64,000 nucleotides of DNA from Sulfurovum zhangzhouensis (GTDB lineage: Bacteria > Campylobacterota > Campylobacteria > Campylobacterales > Sulfurovaceae): contig NZ_JAQIBD010000002.1 of NCBI RefSeq assembly GCF_030347965.1, positions 434,001 through 498,000 on the forward strand. Direction: 5' to 3'. A program made the position numbers and the translations under genes. Below, in pieces: positions 36,608 through 46,248 of the stretch. How positions within the stretch are numbered: the first letter of the stretch is position 1; every line of letters begins with the position of its first letter. Under the pieces are notes generated by a model, which ran no database searches, was not told the origin of the DNA, and worked only from the letters and a program-made list of their open reading frames with translations.

Positions 36608-37083
36608 TTACATGCCTTTTGCATATTACGAATCATCAAAACCAACAGTGCCAAAGAAAATAATTTGAAGTTAAGTTCACTACCCTTGTGTGTATTGATA
36701 AAAGTTTGACTCTGTGTTGCAGTCTCTCCTGCCTGCTGCATCGTAATAATATCAGGCAGATAATAGTGGGCAAACAGCATTCCCGTAGCTACCACAAAGA
36801 AAGTAGCTGCCTGTGTGATCCAGTCTCTCTCAAACTTTTTATATTTATACCCCTCATATAGAATTACGGCAACTACCACAAAGTTAACAAGATAGGAAAG
36901 GCGTACAAAGTTCTCTGTCATGATCTGACCTTCCTGATAGTGGGTGAGCACTTCACTCCCTAACCATGAAACGGTATTGAACGTCACTGGAGCTACTACA
37001 ACACCTGCAAAAAGACCTGCACCCAGCATTACACCAAGCAATACCAAATATGCCATTGTTGCCATTCTAAAATATTTGCTCAT
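36604..37083 (-). CDS. DUF4149 membrane protein
   Basis: The 159-residue protein has four hydrophobic helices and the pattern of DUF4149 (YLVLLGVMLGAGLFAGVVVA at the start; FVVATGMLFAHYYLP in the third helix). Function is unknown. It is two bases downstream of prmC and overlaps the glycosylase gene by four bases, so the four genes apaH to prmC form one transcription unit. Confidence 0.8.
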   Translation of the reverse strand: MSKYFRMATMAYLVLLGVMLGAGLFAGVVVAPVTFNTVSWLGSEVLTHYQEGQIMTENFVRLSYLVNFVVVAVILYEGYKYKKFERDWITQAATFFVVATGMLFAHYYLPDIITMQQAGETATQSQTFINTHKGSELNFKLFSLALLVLMIRNMQKACK

Positions 37084-37085
37084 TT

Positions 37086-37910
37086 TTATCCTTTAAACTT
37101 GATCACAAATCCCCTATCAAAACCTGCAAGGTCTTGATAGAACTCAATAAATTCTATCTCAAAATCTTTAACAAAGGCTTCTATAGGTGCTTTTTGATCA
37201 TACCCCATTTCACAGGCAAGGTATCTGATACCACGGCGGGAAATATCCGTAATGATCTGTTTGAGAAGCTCATCACCTACTCTGCCGCCAAAGAGTGCTT
37301 CCTTAGGTTCATAGTCTACGACATTGGACTCCAGGATAAAATCTTCAGCAATATAAGGAGGATTGGAGACCACAAGTTCCAATGCTTCTGGTACTTCATC
37401 AATCAGATTGGATTTTCTCAGTTCAACCTGGTCTTGCAAACCAAACTTCTGAATATTCTTACCCGCTACTTTAAGCGGTGTGTCACAGATATCTGTCGCG
37501 ATAATATGAAGCTGCGGGAACTTTCTAGCCAGTACCACTGCGATCGCACCGCTGCCTATCCCTATCTCTGCCATGAGGGTGATCCCATCTTGTTCGATGA
37601 TCTGTGCCACTTTCTCAATAAGTATCTCTGTTTCAGGACGTGGGATCAGTACGCCAGGTTCCACCTCAAGTTCAATATCATAAAAACTTGCTTTACCGAC
37701 GATATACTCATAGGGTTCATGCTTGGCCCGCCGTTCTACCAATGCTTTATACCTTTCTATATCCGCTATCTCTTCATCAATATACATATGGAGATACAGA
37801 CGCTCTTTCTCTAAATGATAGGCTAACAGAAGTTCTGCTTCAAAAAGAGGTCTTTCACATGCTTCCATTAGCTCATTTTTAGCCCACTTCAGTGCTTGAG
37901 ATATAGTCAA
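37086..37910 (-). CDS. prmC: Release-factor glutamine methyltransferase PrmC
   Basis: The 274-residue enzyme methylates the GGQ glutamine of peptide release factors RF1 and RF2. The SAM site reads MAEIGIGSGAIAVVLAR and the catalytic loop is LVVSNPPYIAEDF; LIPRPETEILIEKV upstream is a PrmC hallmark. Length is normal. It is the first gene of the prmC-DUF4149-glycosylase-apaH run. Confidence 0.96.
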   Translation of the reverse strand: MTISQALKWAKNELMEACERPLFEAELLLAYHLEKERLYLHMYIDEEIADIERYKALVERRAKHEPYEYIVGKASFYDIELEVEPGVLIPRPETEILIEKVAQIIEQDGITLMAEIGIGSGAIAVVLARKFPQLHIIATDICDTPLKVAGKNIQKFGLQDQVELRKSNLIDEVPEALELVVSNPPYIAEDFILESNVVDYEPKEALFGGRVGDELLKQIITDISRRGIRYLACEMGYDQKAPIEAFVKDFEIEFIEFYQDLAGFDRGFVIKFKG

Positions 37911-37974
37911 GTAACTTCCTTTCTCTTCTTAGATTGTGCCTTTACTTTATATTGCAAGCACTCTGTTAAATTGT

Positions 37975-39252
37975 TTATTTACAGTTTTCATCACCGATAA
38001 AAGTAAATATCCCGTCTTTAGGTACTTCACTCTCTTCACCTACTACCACACCGGTAGCATCATATCCAAGCTCTTTGAGTCTTTCAAGAACCGGTGGATG
38101 CGTATAATAAAAGAAAATCACCAAAGGGTGTGACTTAGGAAAAGCCTTGTTTTCTGTTATAAGTTTAAGCAATGCAGAGACCAGGTTTTCTTTACCTCCC
38201 ATCTGAGAGCCAAATTCATCTGCAGCATATTCATTATGACGGCTTACATAACTCATAAACGGTGTAAAGATAAAGCTTACCAAAGGCAGTAACAATAATA
38301 ACATCGCTATCTGTACACCTGCATGCTGCATCACTCCCATCTCTAAAAAGAGGGCTTCGGGCAAATGTCCAAAAAGATAAAACGCAATAAAGAGCAACAA
38401 GCCCATTAAGCCTATGTTTTTCCATATATCCCCATGCGAGAAGTGTCCAAGCTCATGTCCCAGTACAGCAAGGAGTTCTTTCGTGTTGAGCTTTGCCAAA
38501 AGTGTATCAAAGAGTACAACACGCTTGCTCTTTCCCAATCCTCCAAAATAAGCATTCAACCGGCTATCACGTTTACTGGCATCCATTGTAAAGATCCCGT
38601 CACTCTTCAATCCGACCTGCTCCATCAGCTTGGTGATCTCCTCTTTAAGCTCACCCTCTTCGATCGGTTCAAACTTGTTAAATATCGGAGCGATAACTGT
38701 AGGATAAAGCACATTGACAAGGACAGCTACTGCAAAGATCAGAACAAATCCCCATAACCACCACATAGTAAAGTTTGAAATAATCCATGCCAACAATGTA
38801 AACAGTGCTCCTCCAAAGATAATGAACATCAAAACTGACTTGATCATATCGTTTATAAATAGTCCCGGTGTCATCTTATTGAACCCGTACGCTTCATCGA
38901 TTTTAAATGTCTGATAGAGTTCAAACGGCAACCCTACGATATAGTTGATTGCAATAAAACCAAACAAAAAGAGAACAGCATTCAACAATACACTTTCAAC
39001 CTGTACCATGCCGGATAACCATGTAAAGCCTGCCAAAACCCACCACAGAAACATCAAATAGTCTACAAAAGTTTCTATTAATGAGAGTCTCTCTTTAGCC
39101 ACAGCATAACTGCCCGCAGTAAAATATTTCTCTGCACTCATCAATACGGGTGCTTTACACTTCTCTTGGTTGATGTACCCAATCTGCATTACTGAGATAT
39201 AGACTCTCAAAAAAGTGTACAGTGAATAGAGTCCTATAACTGTCTCTAACAT
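37975..39252 (-). CDS. M48-family membrane zinc protease (Ste24/CAAX-type)
   Basis: The 425-residue inner-membrane protein has about seven hydrophobic helices, the zinc motif LGHELGHFSHGD and the third ligand in NEYAADEFGSQMGG, plus the family end THPPVLERLKELGYDA. The N-terminal long loop and KIDEAYGFNKMT segment place it with Ste24-like M48A peptidases rather than with HtpX. In bacteria these are envelope quality-control proteases; no prenylated substrates are expected. Confidence 0.9.
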   Translation of the reverse strand: MLETVIGLYSLYTFLRVYISVMQIGYINQEKCKAPVLMSAEKYFTAGSYAVAKERLSLIETFVDYLMFLWWVLAGFTWLSGMVQVESVLLNAVLFLFGFIAINYIVGLPFELYQTFKIDEAYGFNKMTPGLFINDMIKSVLMFIIFGGALFTLLAWIISNFTMWWLWGFVLIFAVAVLVNVLYPTVIAPIFNKFEPIEEGELKEEITKLMEQVGLKSDGIFTMDASKRDSRLNAYFGGLGKSKRVVLFDTLLAKLNTKELLAVLGHELGHFSHGDIWKNIGLMGLLLFIAFYLFGHLPEALFLEMGVMQHAGVQIAMLLLLLPLVSFIFTPFMSYVSRHNEYAADEFGSQMGGKENLVSALLKLITENKAFPKSHPLVIFFYYTHPPVLERLKELGYDATGVVVGEESEVPKDGIFTFIGDENCK

Positions 39253-39300
39253 ACCTATCCTTTTTAATAATTGTCTGGAATATACCTAATCAAGGCTTAA

Positions 39301-39564
39301 GGGTACCTCTATCCATAGATGATACTCACAACTTTATCAGTTTTTTCTTAGGCTAGGCACTCACTTGAAGGAGTAGCCCAAGCTAATTCTAAAGTGAGTA
39401 ACAACGCATAAGGAACAGATGTTAATGCCCGTAGGGTGGACAATAAAAAGCAATCTTATATAAAATCCTTACTTCATCTTAGCAAGGCTAGGATTTGAAA
39501 GTATTTTCCAAAATCTTACATTTTTATTGTCCATTGTGTGTACCATCTATGGATAGATGTACCC
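39301..39564. repeat. 264-bp element with 25-bp terminal inverted repeats and nested hairpins
   Basis: The termini 39301-39325 and 39540-39564 are inverted repeats matching at 23 of 25 positions (outer end GGGTAC, core CTATCCATAGATG). Inside are ACTCACTT/AAGTGAGT (39359-39366 with 39392-39399), a perfect 13-bp pair around GGACAATAAAAA (39437-39449 with 39521-39533) and within it AAATCCT/AGGATTT (39463-39469 with 39490-39496). There is no transposase. It could be a MITE or a structured RNA. Confidence 0.68.
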
Positions 39565-39573
39565 TTTTATTGA

Positions 39574-39579
39574 TATAAT
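39574..39579 (+). promoter_or_regulatory. -10 box of the ABC-F gene
   Basis: TATAAT lies 29 bases before the ABC-F start at 39608. No good -35 hexamer is visible; the position falls in the right arm of the inverted-repeat element. Confidence 0.55.
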
Positions 39580-39607
39580 TCCACAACTCATATTTTTAGG
39601 ATTTACC

Positions 39608-41560
39608 ATGGCACTGATCGACCTTTTTCATATCAAAAAACAATATGATGTCAAACTTCTGCTTGATGATGTTGACTTCCATTTGAATGAAGGGGAGAGA
39701 GTTACGATCATTGGACAGAATGGTTGTGGAAAGTCAACTTTAATGAAGATCATTATCGGAAGTGAAGAACCAACCGAAGGTAAAAGGGTGATCGACAAGT
39801 CTGTACAGATAGAGATGCTGCAGCAACACCCGAAATTTGAACCTGGGCTTAGTGTCCGTCAAGCTATAGAGAATGAACTTACCGAACTCAAAGAAGCCAA
39901 AAAAAACTACGATGAGATCAGTTCCAAACTGGCTACAGACTTTGATAATACCGAACTGCTTAAAGAACATGAAAAACTCAGCAACTATATCGACCATCAT
40001 AATGCCTGGAATCTTGATGACAAGGTCGAACGAGTTCTACAGGAATTCCAACTCAAAGAGTATGAAGACAGACCGGCTATCACGCTTTCAGGTGGGGAAC
40101 AGCGTCGTGTTGCTCTTGCTGGACTGATTCTCAAAAAGCCTGACGTGCTGTTGCTGGATGAACCGACGAACCACCTTGATGTCTATATGGTGGAATTTCT
40201 GGAAGATATGCTGCTCAAAGAGAAGTTCACTCTGCTCTTTATCTCACACGACAGACATTTTATTGATACGGTGGCTACGCGTGTTGTAGAAGTGGACAAC
40301 CAAATGCTTGTCTCTTATAACGGTGGGTACATGCGTTATCTGGAACAAAAAGAAGCACGTATGAAATCTATGCAGAAAAGCCATGAAAATCTCCTGCGTC
40401 TGCTTAAACAAGAAGAAGCATGGCTGGCGAAAGGTGTAAGAGCTAGAGAGAAACGTAACCAAGGACGTAAAAAACGTGTCTTTGAACTACGTGAAGAAGC
40501 AAAAACAAACCCGACGTTGATACGAAAGATGATGATCGAACTGGAACGGGAGAAAAAACACTTCAACCGTGAAGAAGGTGTGTCACGTAAAAAGATGCTC
40601 TTTGAAATCGAACATCTTCACTACAGTGTACCGGGAAAGAAACTGATTGAGGATTTCACTACACGTATCTTGCAAAAAGACAAGATCGCTATTGTCGGAA
40701 TCAACGGTGCAGGTAAATCCACTCTGCTTAAACTAATGTTAGGTCGTATTAAACCTGACAGCGGTATTATCAAACAAGGGGATTTCTCTGTCGGGTATTT
40801 TGATCAGCACAGAGAGATGCTCAATGATGAGAAGACACTGATAGAGACATTCTGTCCTGATGGTGGTGATAGAGTTGAAGTTCAGGGAAAGAATATGCAT
40901 GTCTATGGTTATCTCAAAAGTTTCCTCTTTCCTAAAGAGTTCTTAGATAAAAAGGTCGGCGTTCTAAGCGGGGGAGAGAAAAACCGTGTAGCACTTGCTC
41001 TTCTTCTTACCAAGAAAGTAGATTGTCTCATTCTAGATGAACCTACCAATGACCTGGATATCCAAACAATCAATATCCTTGAAGAGAAACTGATCAACTT
41101 CCCTGGAGCAATCCTTTTTGTTTCGCATGACAGGTACTTCATAGACAAGATCGCTTCTAAGCTCTTTATCTTTAAAGGTAACGGGCTGGTAGAGGAATCT
41201 TATCAAAGTTATACAGAGTATCTTAGTATTGAAAAAGAGATCAAAGAGCTGGGTGACTTAGAACAAGAGACTGCAAATTTTGCAGCTAAAAAAGAAGAAG
41301 AAAATCCAAAGGTAAAAAAGCAGACAAAGCTTAGTTACAAACAGCAGCAGGATTTTGACAAACTTCCAGCCCAGATTGAAGCATTGGAAGCAAAGATAGA
41401 TGAGTTGAACAACTGTTTACAAAACCCGGCATGCTACCAGGAAAAAGGACTGACTGTTATCTCTGAAGAACTTGCCGAAGTGGAAAAAGAATACGAAGAA
41501 AAGAGTGACAGATACCTTGAAATTCTTGAGATCTATGAAGAGCTTCAGGAAAATTCGTAG
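39608..41560 (+). CDS. ABC-F family ATPase (Uup-like)
   Basis: The 650-residue cytosolic protein has two ABC domains and no membrane segment. Walker A motifs are GQNGCGKST and GINGAGKST, signature motifs LSGGEQRRVALAGL and LSGGEKNRVALALL, and Walker B motifs LLLDEPTNHLD and LILDEPTNDLD. A C-terminal coiled coil (about 570-650) resembles Uup. ABC-F proteins act on the ribosome E site during stalled translation. I chose the ATG at 39608 with AGGA upstream over an earlier in-frame ATG at 39557, which would lie before the -10 box. Confidence 0.93.
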   Translation: MALIDLFHIKKQYDVKLLLDDVDFHLNEGERVTIIGQNGCGKSTLMKIIIGSEEPTEGKRVIDKSVQIEMLQQHPKFEPGLSVRQAIENELTELKEAKKNYDEISSKLATDFDNTELLKEHEKLSNYIDHHNAWNLDDKVERVLQEFQLKEYEDRPAITLSGGEQRRVALAGLILKKPDVLLLDEPTNHLDVYMVEFLEDMLLKEKFTLLFISHDRHFIDTVATRVVEVDNQMLVSYNGGYMRYLEQKEARMKSMQKSHENLLRLLKQEEAWLAKGVRAREKRNQGRKKRVFELREEAKTNPTLIRKMMIELEREKKHFNREEGVSRKKMLFEIEHLHYSVPGKKLIEDFTTRILQKDKIAIVGINGAGKSTLLKLMLGRIKPDSGIIKQGDFSVGYFDQHREMLNDEKTLIETFCPDGGDRVEVQGKNMHVYGYLKSFLFPKEFLDKKVGVLSGGEKNRVALALLLTKKVDCLILDEPTNDLDIQTINILEEKLINFPGAILFVSHDRYFIDKIASKLFIFKGNGLVEESYQSYTEYLSIEKEIKELGDLEQETANFAAKKEEENPKVKKQTKLSYKQQQDFDKLPAQIEALEAKIDELNNCLQNPACYQEKGLTVISEELAEVEKEYEEKSDRYLEILEIYEELQENS

Positions 41561-41592
41561 ATTATTAGGAGGCATAACTCCCTACCCTTGCT

Positions 41593-42723
41593 TTAATCCC
41601 AGTAGATCTGTACGCTTCTCCTACCCCAGCGTAACGCTCTTTTACGATCTACTCCCATATAGATATCGATACGTCTTTTATAGCGTTTATTCATCTTGTC
41701 ACGTACACGGTAGATACCCGGAAGACCTGCGATCCGTACTTTTGTCCCATTACGCATTCCATAGAGAGAAAGCAGGTCTCTTGAGACTGCAATGATTTTC
41801 ATTCCGGGAATCAGACGGTTGTTCCAAGCAGCCAGAAATGGTGTGGTATCTGTCTGTTTTGCATGTGAGGTATAAGCAGTTGCAGTAACTCTCAGACTAC
41901 GGTTACCATATCTACTGTAGTTTTTCTGTTTTGCCAATTCTGCCAGTTTGTGCGGTAAAGGAAGGTCTAATACCTTTCCAATCCTAAGCAATGTATTCTT
42001 TTTTAATTTATTGAAGCTAATTAAGTCTTCAGGCTGAAGGTCAAACTTTTTCGCGATAGATATTAAGCTGTCACCTTGTTTTACTTTATATCTAGCGCTG
42101 GTAATAGCATCAACCATATCTTGCGAATATGGCAGGATCAACTTCTGTCCTATACGTAAGAGTGCACCTTTTTCGAGCTTGTTAAACTTTCTAAGCTCTG
42201 CAGTTTTCATCTTGAATTTTTTCGCGATACGGCTTAAGGCATCACCTGATGTAACCCGGTAGATTCCTATCTCTTTTTCTTTATTCTCTTGAAGTTCTTT
42301 TTCATATTTTTGCAGCTCACCAATATATTTTTCGAGATCTTCTTTAGACATAAGAGCTCTTTTTTCAGTGGGTTCTTTATCTTTCTCTACACTTACTTCA
42401 CCGACTATATCGAGTGGTTGTTCAAATGTGCTACTTGCACTTCCTTTAAAACGTAAAGACTCTTTGGAAAGTTTATAGGGTGCTGCGGTTTCCTCTACAG
42501 AAATTACTCTGAGAACAGCTTTTTCTTCATTGACAGGAAGGGATTTTACATTGATGAGCTTTTTACGATCTTTCTCATATTCGATCTCTTTTGCATAAAG
42601 ATACTTAGTACTGTAGGGATTACACTCTTGAAATCCCTCAGTCACTACCCTACACTCTATCACTCCTTCTGCCGAAGCTATGGTGCTCATGATAATTAGT
42701 GAGTGTAGTAACTTTGTCATCAT
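41593..42723 (-). CDS. Exported LysM and 3D-domain protein (peptidoglycan-acting)
   Basis: The 376-residue protein has a signal peptide (MMTKLLHSLIIMSTIASAEG), a spacer with an acidic/Lys helix, two LysM domains (IYRVTSGDALSRIAKKF and YKVKQGDSLISIAKKF, about 153-255) and a C-terminal 3D domain (about 278-376) with RVTATAYTSH, the TDTTPFLAAW segment and RIDIYMG. LysM binds glycan strands; 3D domains occur in MltA-like lytic transglycosylases. A role in periplasmic peptidoglycan cleavage is likely but not shown. The thrC gene starts upstream in the same direction, 11 bases away. Confidence 0.85.
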   Translation of the reverse strand: MMTKLLHSLIIMSTIASAEGVIECRVVTEGFQECNPYSTKYLYAKEIEYEKDRKKLINVKSLPVNEEKAVLRVISVEETAAPYKLSKESLRFKGSASSTFEQPLDIVGEVSVEKDKEPTEKRALMSKEDLEKYIGELQKYEKELQENKEKEIGIYRVTSGDALSRIAKKFKMKTAELRKFNKLEKGALLRIGQKLILPYSQDMVDAITSARYKVKQGDSLISIAKKFDLQPEDLISFNKLKKNTLLRIGKVLDLPLPHKLAELAKQKNYSRYGNRSLRVTATAYTSHAKQTDTTPFLAAWNNRLIPGMKIIAVSRDLLSLYGMRNGTKVRIAGLPGIYRVRDKMNKRYKRRIDIYMGVDRKRALRWGRRSVQIYWD

Positions 42724-42734
42724 TATCTACTGAA

Positions 42735-44204
42735 CTATAAGAAGCTCAGCATCTCTCCCTTGATGTTTTCCTTATCTACTACTACAGTATGTTTAATAGG
42801 TTTATCAAAGAGTGCATTGATCATATCAGGAACATTCACATTGGCAGACTCACTTACTTCTTTGAGTGCTGCGATATCACCCTTCACCTCTTTTCCAAGT
42901 GCCTTAGATACAGCCGGAGAGAATTTTGTCCACTCTGCAGTTGAGTATACTACTGTTTTTAACGGCTTCTCTCTAAGTGTCTGGTAGGCTTTCATACATG
43001 TAGCCGTATGAGGGTCCATAATGTAACCTTTGTTTGCATAAACACCAATCACATTTTCACACTCTGCATCATCAGAGAATGAAGCAGAAAAATCTTCCTG
43101 TATTGCTGCAACCTCATCGTCTGTCAACTTATATTTACCATTGCTTGCTAATTCATCCATCAACTCTTTAGTACGTTCAGGACCGAATTTGTCATACATG
43201 ATACGTTCTACGTTGGAGCTTTTCAAAATATCCATTGCAGGAGACTCTGTCTGAACCAATGTTCTTATAGTGAGATCATACTCACCTTTATTGATCCAAT
43301 CAGTCAGAATATTATTTATATTGGAAGAGATCAAGATCTTTTCAATAGGGAGACCTGCCTTCTTCGCATAGTAAGCACCAAGGGCATTCCCGAAGTTACC
43401 GCTTGGAACCACAAGATAGATCTTCTCACCCATTGTAATCGCTTTTTTACGTACCAACTCAAGATACGAGTGAATATGGTAAATGATCTGGAAGATAATA
43501 CGCCCAAAGTTCACTGAGTTTGCTGCAGAAAGTTTGATATTATGTGCTTTTAGCTCTGCTTTAAAGTCTTCAGAAGCAAGTAACTCTTTGAGTGTGTTCT
43601 GAGTATCATCAAAGTTTCCTTTAACTCCGATCACTTTGAGATTTTCACCATCTTCAGTGACCATTTGCAGTCTCTGTACATCTGAAGTACCGCCATCAGG
43701 ATAAAGACAAGCAACTTTTACATTTTTTTGGTTTTTAAAAGTTTCCAAAGTTGCCGGTCCCGTATCACCGCTTGTAGCAGCCATGATCAGATAGTTTTCA
43801 TTTTTTTCCTGTGCCAGCCTAGAAAGTACATATCCAAAAGGCTGAAGTGCCATATCTTTAAAAGCACGTGTAGGGCCATGATAAAGTTCAGAGACAAAAC
43901 AGTCCTCTTCAACCTGTGTAAGCGGTACAGGATTTGAAGGGTCATCAAATGCATCATATCTTTTTAGTGCTTCTTTGAGCACCTCTCTATCTATATCAAT
44001 ACCGAATTTTTCTAAAAAATCGATCGCTAATGTTTTGTAGTGGCTCTCTAGATGAGATTCTAGATATGCCTGATCAAGACTTGGAAGTGACTTTGGTACA
44101 TAAAGTCCTCCAAAACTTGCACTTGGACTTAATATTGCTTCAGAAAAAGAGACTGAAACAGGCTTTTGTCCATCATTACCACGTGTTTCGATAAATTGCA
44201 TCAA
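42735..44204 (-). CDS. thrC: Threonine synthase
   Basis: The 489-residue PLP enzyme converts O-phosphohomoserine to threonine. The PLP lysine is in HGPTRAFKDMALQPFG, and IMAATSGDTGPATLETF, VPSGNFGNALGAYYAKKAG and MDPHTATCMKAY are typical of the long threonine-synthase class. The ATG at 44204 follows a purine-rich stretch. A hairpin separates it from the upstream argB. Confidence 0.96.
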   Translation of the reverse strand: MMQFIETRGNDGQKPVSVSFSEAILSPSASFGGLYVPKSLPSLDQAYLESHLESHYKTLAIDFLEKFGIDIDREVLKEALKRYDAFDDPSNPVPLTQVEEDCFVSELYHGPTRAFKDMALQPFGYVLSRLAQEKNENYLIMAATSGDTGPATLETFKNQKNVKVACLYPDGGTSDVQRLQMVTEDGENLKVIGVKGNFDDTQNTLKELLASEDFKAELKAHNIKLSAANSVNFGRIIFQIIYHIHSYLELVRKKAITMGEKIYLVVPSGNFGNALGAYYAKKAGLPIEKILISSNINNILTDWINKGEYDLTIRTLVQTESPAMDILKSSNVERIMYDKFGPERTKELMDELASNGKYKLTDDEVAAIQEDFSASFSDDAECENVIGVYANKGYIMDPHTATCMKAYQTLREKPLKTVVYSTAEWTKFSPAVSKALGKEVKGDIAALKEVSESANVNVPDMINALFDKPIKHTVVVDKENIKGEMLSFL

Positions 44205-44300
44205 ATATTTCCTATATTTATGAGTTCCAGTATTATAGCTAATCTTTGCTAAGGAAGGTAGAACTGATAGTATTTCCCCTGCTTATTGCTATAGGTTCAG

Positions 44301-44330
44301 AGAAGTAATATCATCAGAGATATTACTTCT
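44301..44330 (-). terminator. Hairpin between argB and thrC
   Basis: AGAAGTAATATC (44301-44312) and GATATTACTTCT (44319-44330) pair perfectly over 12 bp with a 6-base loop, 41 bases after the argB stop on the minus strand. No T-run follows on that strand (one does, mixed with A, on the plus strand), so it may terminate weakly or act in the thrC leader. Confidence 0.5.
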
Positions 44331-44371
44331 ATTTTAAAAATTTATGATTTCTATTGTGAGATTTTAGTATA

Positions 44372-45223
44372 TCACAATTCAATACAGGTACCGATTCCGG
44401 AACTTGTAAGTATCTCTAAAAGTAAAGAGTGTTCTACACGTCCATCAATAATATGTGCTTTTTTGACACCCCCGCGAAGTGCTTCGATACAAGCATCTAC
44501 TTTCGGTACCATACCTCCTTGTATCGTACCGTCTTGCTTGAGGGCTTCTGTCTTGTCAATATCAAGGTTTGTGATAAGCTCCATATTCTTATCCAATACC
44601 CCCGGAGTATCCGTAAGGAAAAGTACTTTTCTTGCTTTGAGGGCTACAGCGATCTTACTTGCTGCCAAATCAGCATTGATATTAAACCCTGGGTGCCCGA
44701 TAGTATCACTTCCTGCGATAGGGGCAATAACAGGAACGGCACCGTCTTCAATGATATTATTCACAATCTCAGGATTGATATGTTCAATTCTTCCCGTATA
44801 ACCGAAATTCTCAAAATCTTTTGGAATACCTTTAAGGAACCCACCATCTTTCCCCGAGATACCGATCGCTTTGGTTCCGTGGTTGTCAAGCAGTGAAACG
44901 ATCTCTTTGTTGACTTCACCGCTAAGCACCATCTCCACGATACGCATGACTTCTCTTGTCGTAACACGCTGTCCATCCACAAATGTCGTACCAATATTCA
45001 AATCAGCCAAAAGTCTATTAATACTCGGTCCACCACCGTGCACGATGATAGGCTTCATACCTACTAAATGCAACAGTACGATATCACGTGCAAATTGCTC
45101 TTTGAGCTCAGGGCTTGTCTGTGCTGCTCCACCATATTTTATTACGATCTTTTCATTAGCAAAACGTTTAATATAAGGCAGTGCTTCATGGAGTGTTTTT
45201 ACTACTTGTAGATTGTCTCTCAT
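44372..45223 (-). CDS. argB: Acetylglutamate kinase
   Basis: The 283-residue enzyme phosphorylates N-acetylglutamate in arginine synthesis. KIVIKYGGAAQTSPEL, IVHGGGPSINRLL, GISGKDGG and VLFLTDTPGVLDK are family motifs, and the end HIIDGRVEHSLLLEILTSSGIGT is diagnostic. It is 168 bases upstream of thrC and follows lpxK on the same strand after 110 bases. Confidence 0.97.
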   Translation of the reverse strand: MRDNLQVVKTLHEALPYIKRFANEKIVIKYGGAAQTSPELKEQFARDIVLLHLVGMKPIIVHGGGPSINRLLADLNIGTTFVDGQRVTTREVMRIVEMVLSGEVNKEIVSLLDNHGTKAIGISGKDGGFLKGIPKDFENFGYTGRIEHINPEIVNNIIEDGAVPVIAPIAGSDTIGHPGFNINADLAASKIAVALKARKVLFLTDTPGVLDKNMELITNLDIDKTEALKQDGTIQGGMVPKVDACIEALRGGVKKAHIIDGRVEHSLLLEILTSSGIGTCIEL

Positions 45224-45333
45224 TGACTAGAATCCTTTTGAACAAGTCTTCAAGAACATGCTTCAGCAGTAGGCTCTCGCATCTGTATCACTCTTGATGG
45301 AGCTCTATCGATCATTACTGCAGACACTGACTT

Positions 45334-46248
45334 TTATAGACTTGATTGAATATATGATTGAATTTTTTTAATTATATCATCTTCTATGTTTAGTTTGAGT
45401 TTTAGCTCGGAGATAGGCAGATCAAATCCTTCCATTTTAACCCTGTCTTTAGAAGTACATAAGATCGAATCAGCGCCACAATCATCCATTACTTTTCTGA
45501 TCTCGCCTTCATCAAAATAATCGTGATCTTTCAGATAGACTTTTTGCACTACCTCTTTAGGTAGATACTTGTCAAGTCTTTGTGGATTTGCAATCGCAGT
45601 CACCAGCAGCATTTTTGACTGCGGTTCATCTATCTCTACAACTCTGGTAAAATCCCTGCCTTCTTTTACGACCATATCCGCATAGTATTTAGTAAACCAA
45701 AACTCTCTAAAAGGCCCTGCAGGGAACGGCAGAACGTTTTTTATCTTCTCCGGTTCCAGAATGATCTCGAACTTTTTGATCTCCACACGATTAAAACCAT
45801 CATCAAGTATGATGAGCTTTGCGCCGTTCTCTTTAGCCATTCGAATTGCCTGATGCCGGTCTTCACTCACTATCACTGAAGCTTTGGGAAGCGATAGCGC
45901 CATAAGCATAGGTTCATCACCGCTCTGCTCTACACTTGCCAGTATCTTTCCTTTGCAGCTGACTTCAACCAACCCTTTGCTTTTCCTACCATACCCACGT
46001 GAAATGATCGTAACATCATCCAACCTTGAAGCCAATGATATGGTAAAGGGCGTTTTACCGCTTCCTCCAACGATCAAATTTCCAACACTCACAATAGATA
46101 TGCCAAAATCTTTTGGAGAAGAGACAGCTCTCCTGAGCCACATAAAAGCACCGTATATGATTGAGAATGGAAGCATCAAGACGATGAAAGGCAGATGGTA
46201 CCATTTGGGAGAAAAGAGCAGATACTCATATGCTTGGTCTAATCGCAT
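45334..46248 (-). CDS. lpxK: Tetraacyldisaccharide 4'-kinase (lipid A synthesis)
   Basis: The 304-residue inner-membrane-associated kinase phosphorylates the lipid A disaccharide. The N-terminal hydrophobic anchor, SVGNLIVGGSGKTPFTISL (Walker A), ISRGYGRKSKG, VSEDRHQA and ILDDGFNRVEI match LpxK. It overlaps the DUF455 gene by ten bases. Confidence 0.93.
   Translation of the reverse strand: MRLDQAYEYLLFSPKWYHLPFIVLMLPFSIIYGAFMWLRRAVSSPKDFGISIVSVGNLIVGGSGKTPFTISLASRLDDVTIISRGYGRKSKGLVEVSCKGKILASVEQSGDEPMLMALSLPKASVIVSEDRHQAIRMAKENGAKLIILDDGFNRVEIKKFEIILEPEKIKNVLPFPAGPFREFWFTKYYADMVVKEGRDFTRVVEIDEPQSKMLLVTAIANPQRLDKYLPKEVVQKVYLKDHDYFDEGEIRKVMDDCGADSILCTSKDRVKMEGFDLPISELKLKLNIEDDIIKKIQSYIQSSL

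Larger units (their letters stand above)
39253..39607. other. Gene-free region between the M48 protease and the ABC-F gene
   Basis: The 355-bp gap has no plausible protein gene. Most of it is the inverted-repeat element 39301-39564. A TATAAT at 39574-39579 just outside the right arm is the likely -10 box of the ABC-F gene, so part of the element's right arm would serve as the upstream promoter region. Confidence 0.6.

Noticed and set aside
37134-37814. 226-residue plus-strand frame opposite prmC
   Set aside because: Cysteine- and phenylalanine-rich random-looking composition; prmC is clear.
39301-39564. A tRNA, SRP RNA or other known RNA gene in the structured gap
   Set aside because: The stems do not form a tRNA cloverleaf with anticodon and T-loop, and no SRP or tmRNA core sequence was recognised; it is reported only as an unknown element.
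39557-39607. N-terminal extension of the ABC-F protein
   Set aside because: The earlier ATG lies in the right arm of the inverted-repeat element and before the -10 box; the ATG at 39608 has a ribosome site and gives the normal ABC-F start.
45224-45333. Possible inverted repeat between lpxK and argB
   Set aside because: Only short scattered pairings such as GCAGTA/TACTGC were found, too weak to report as an element.
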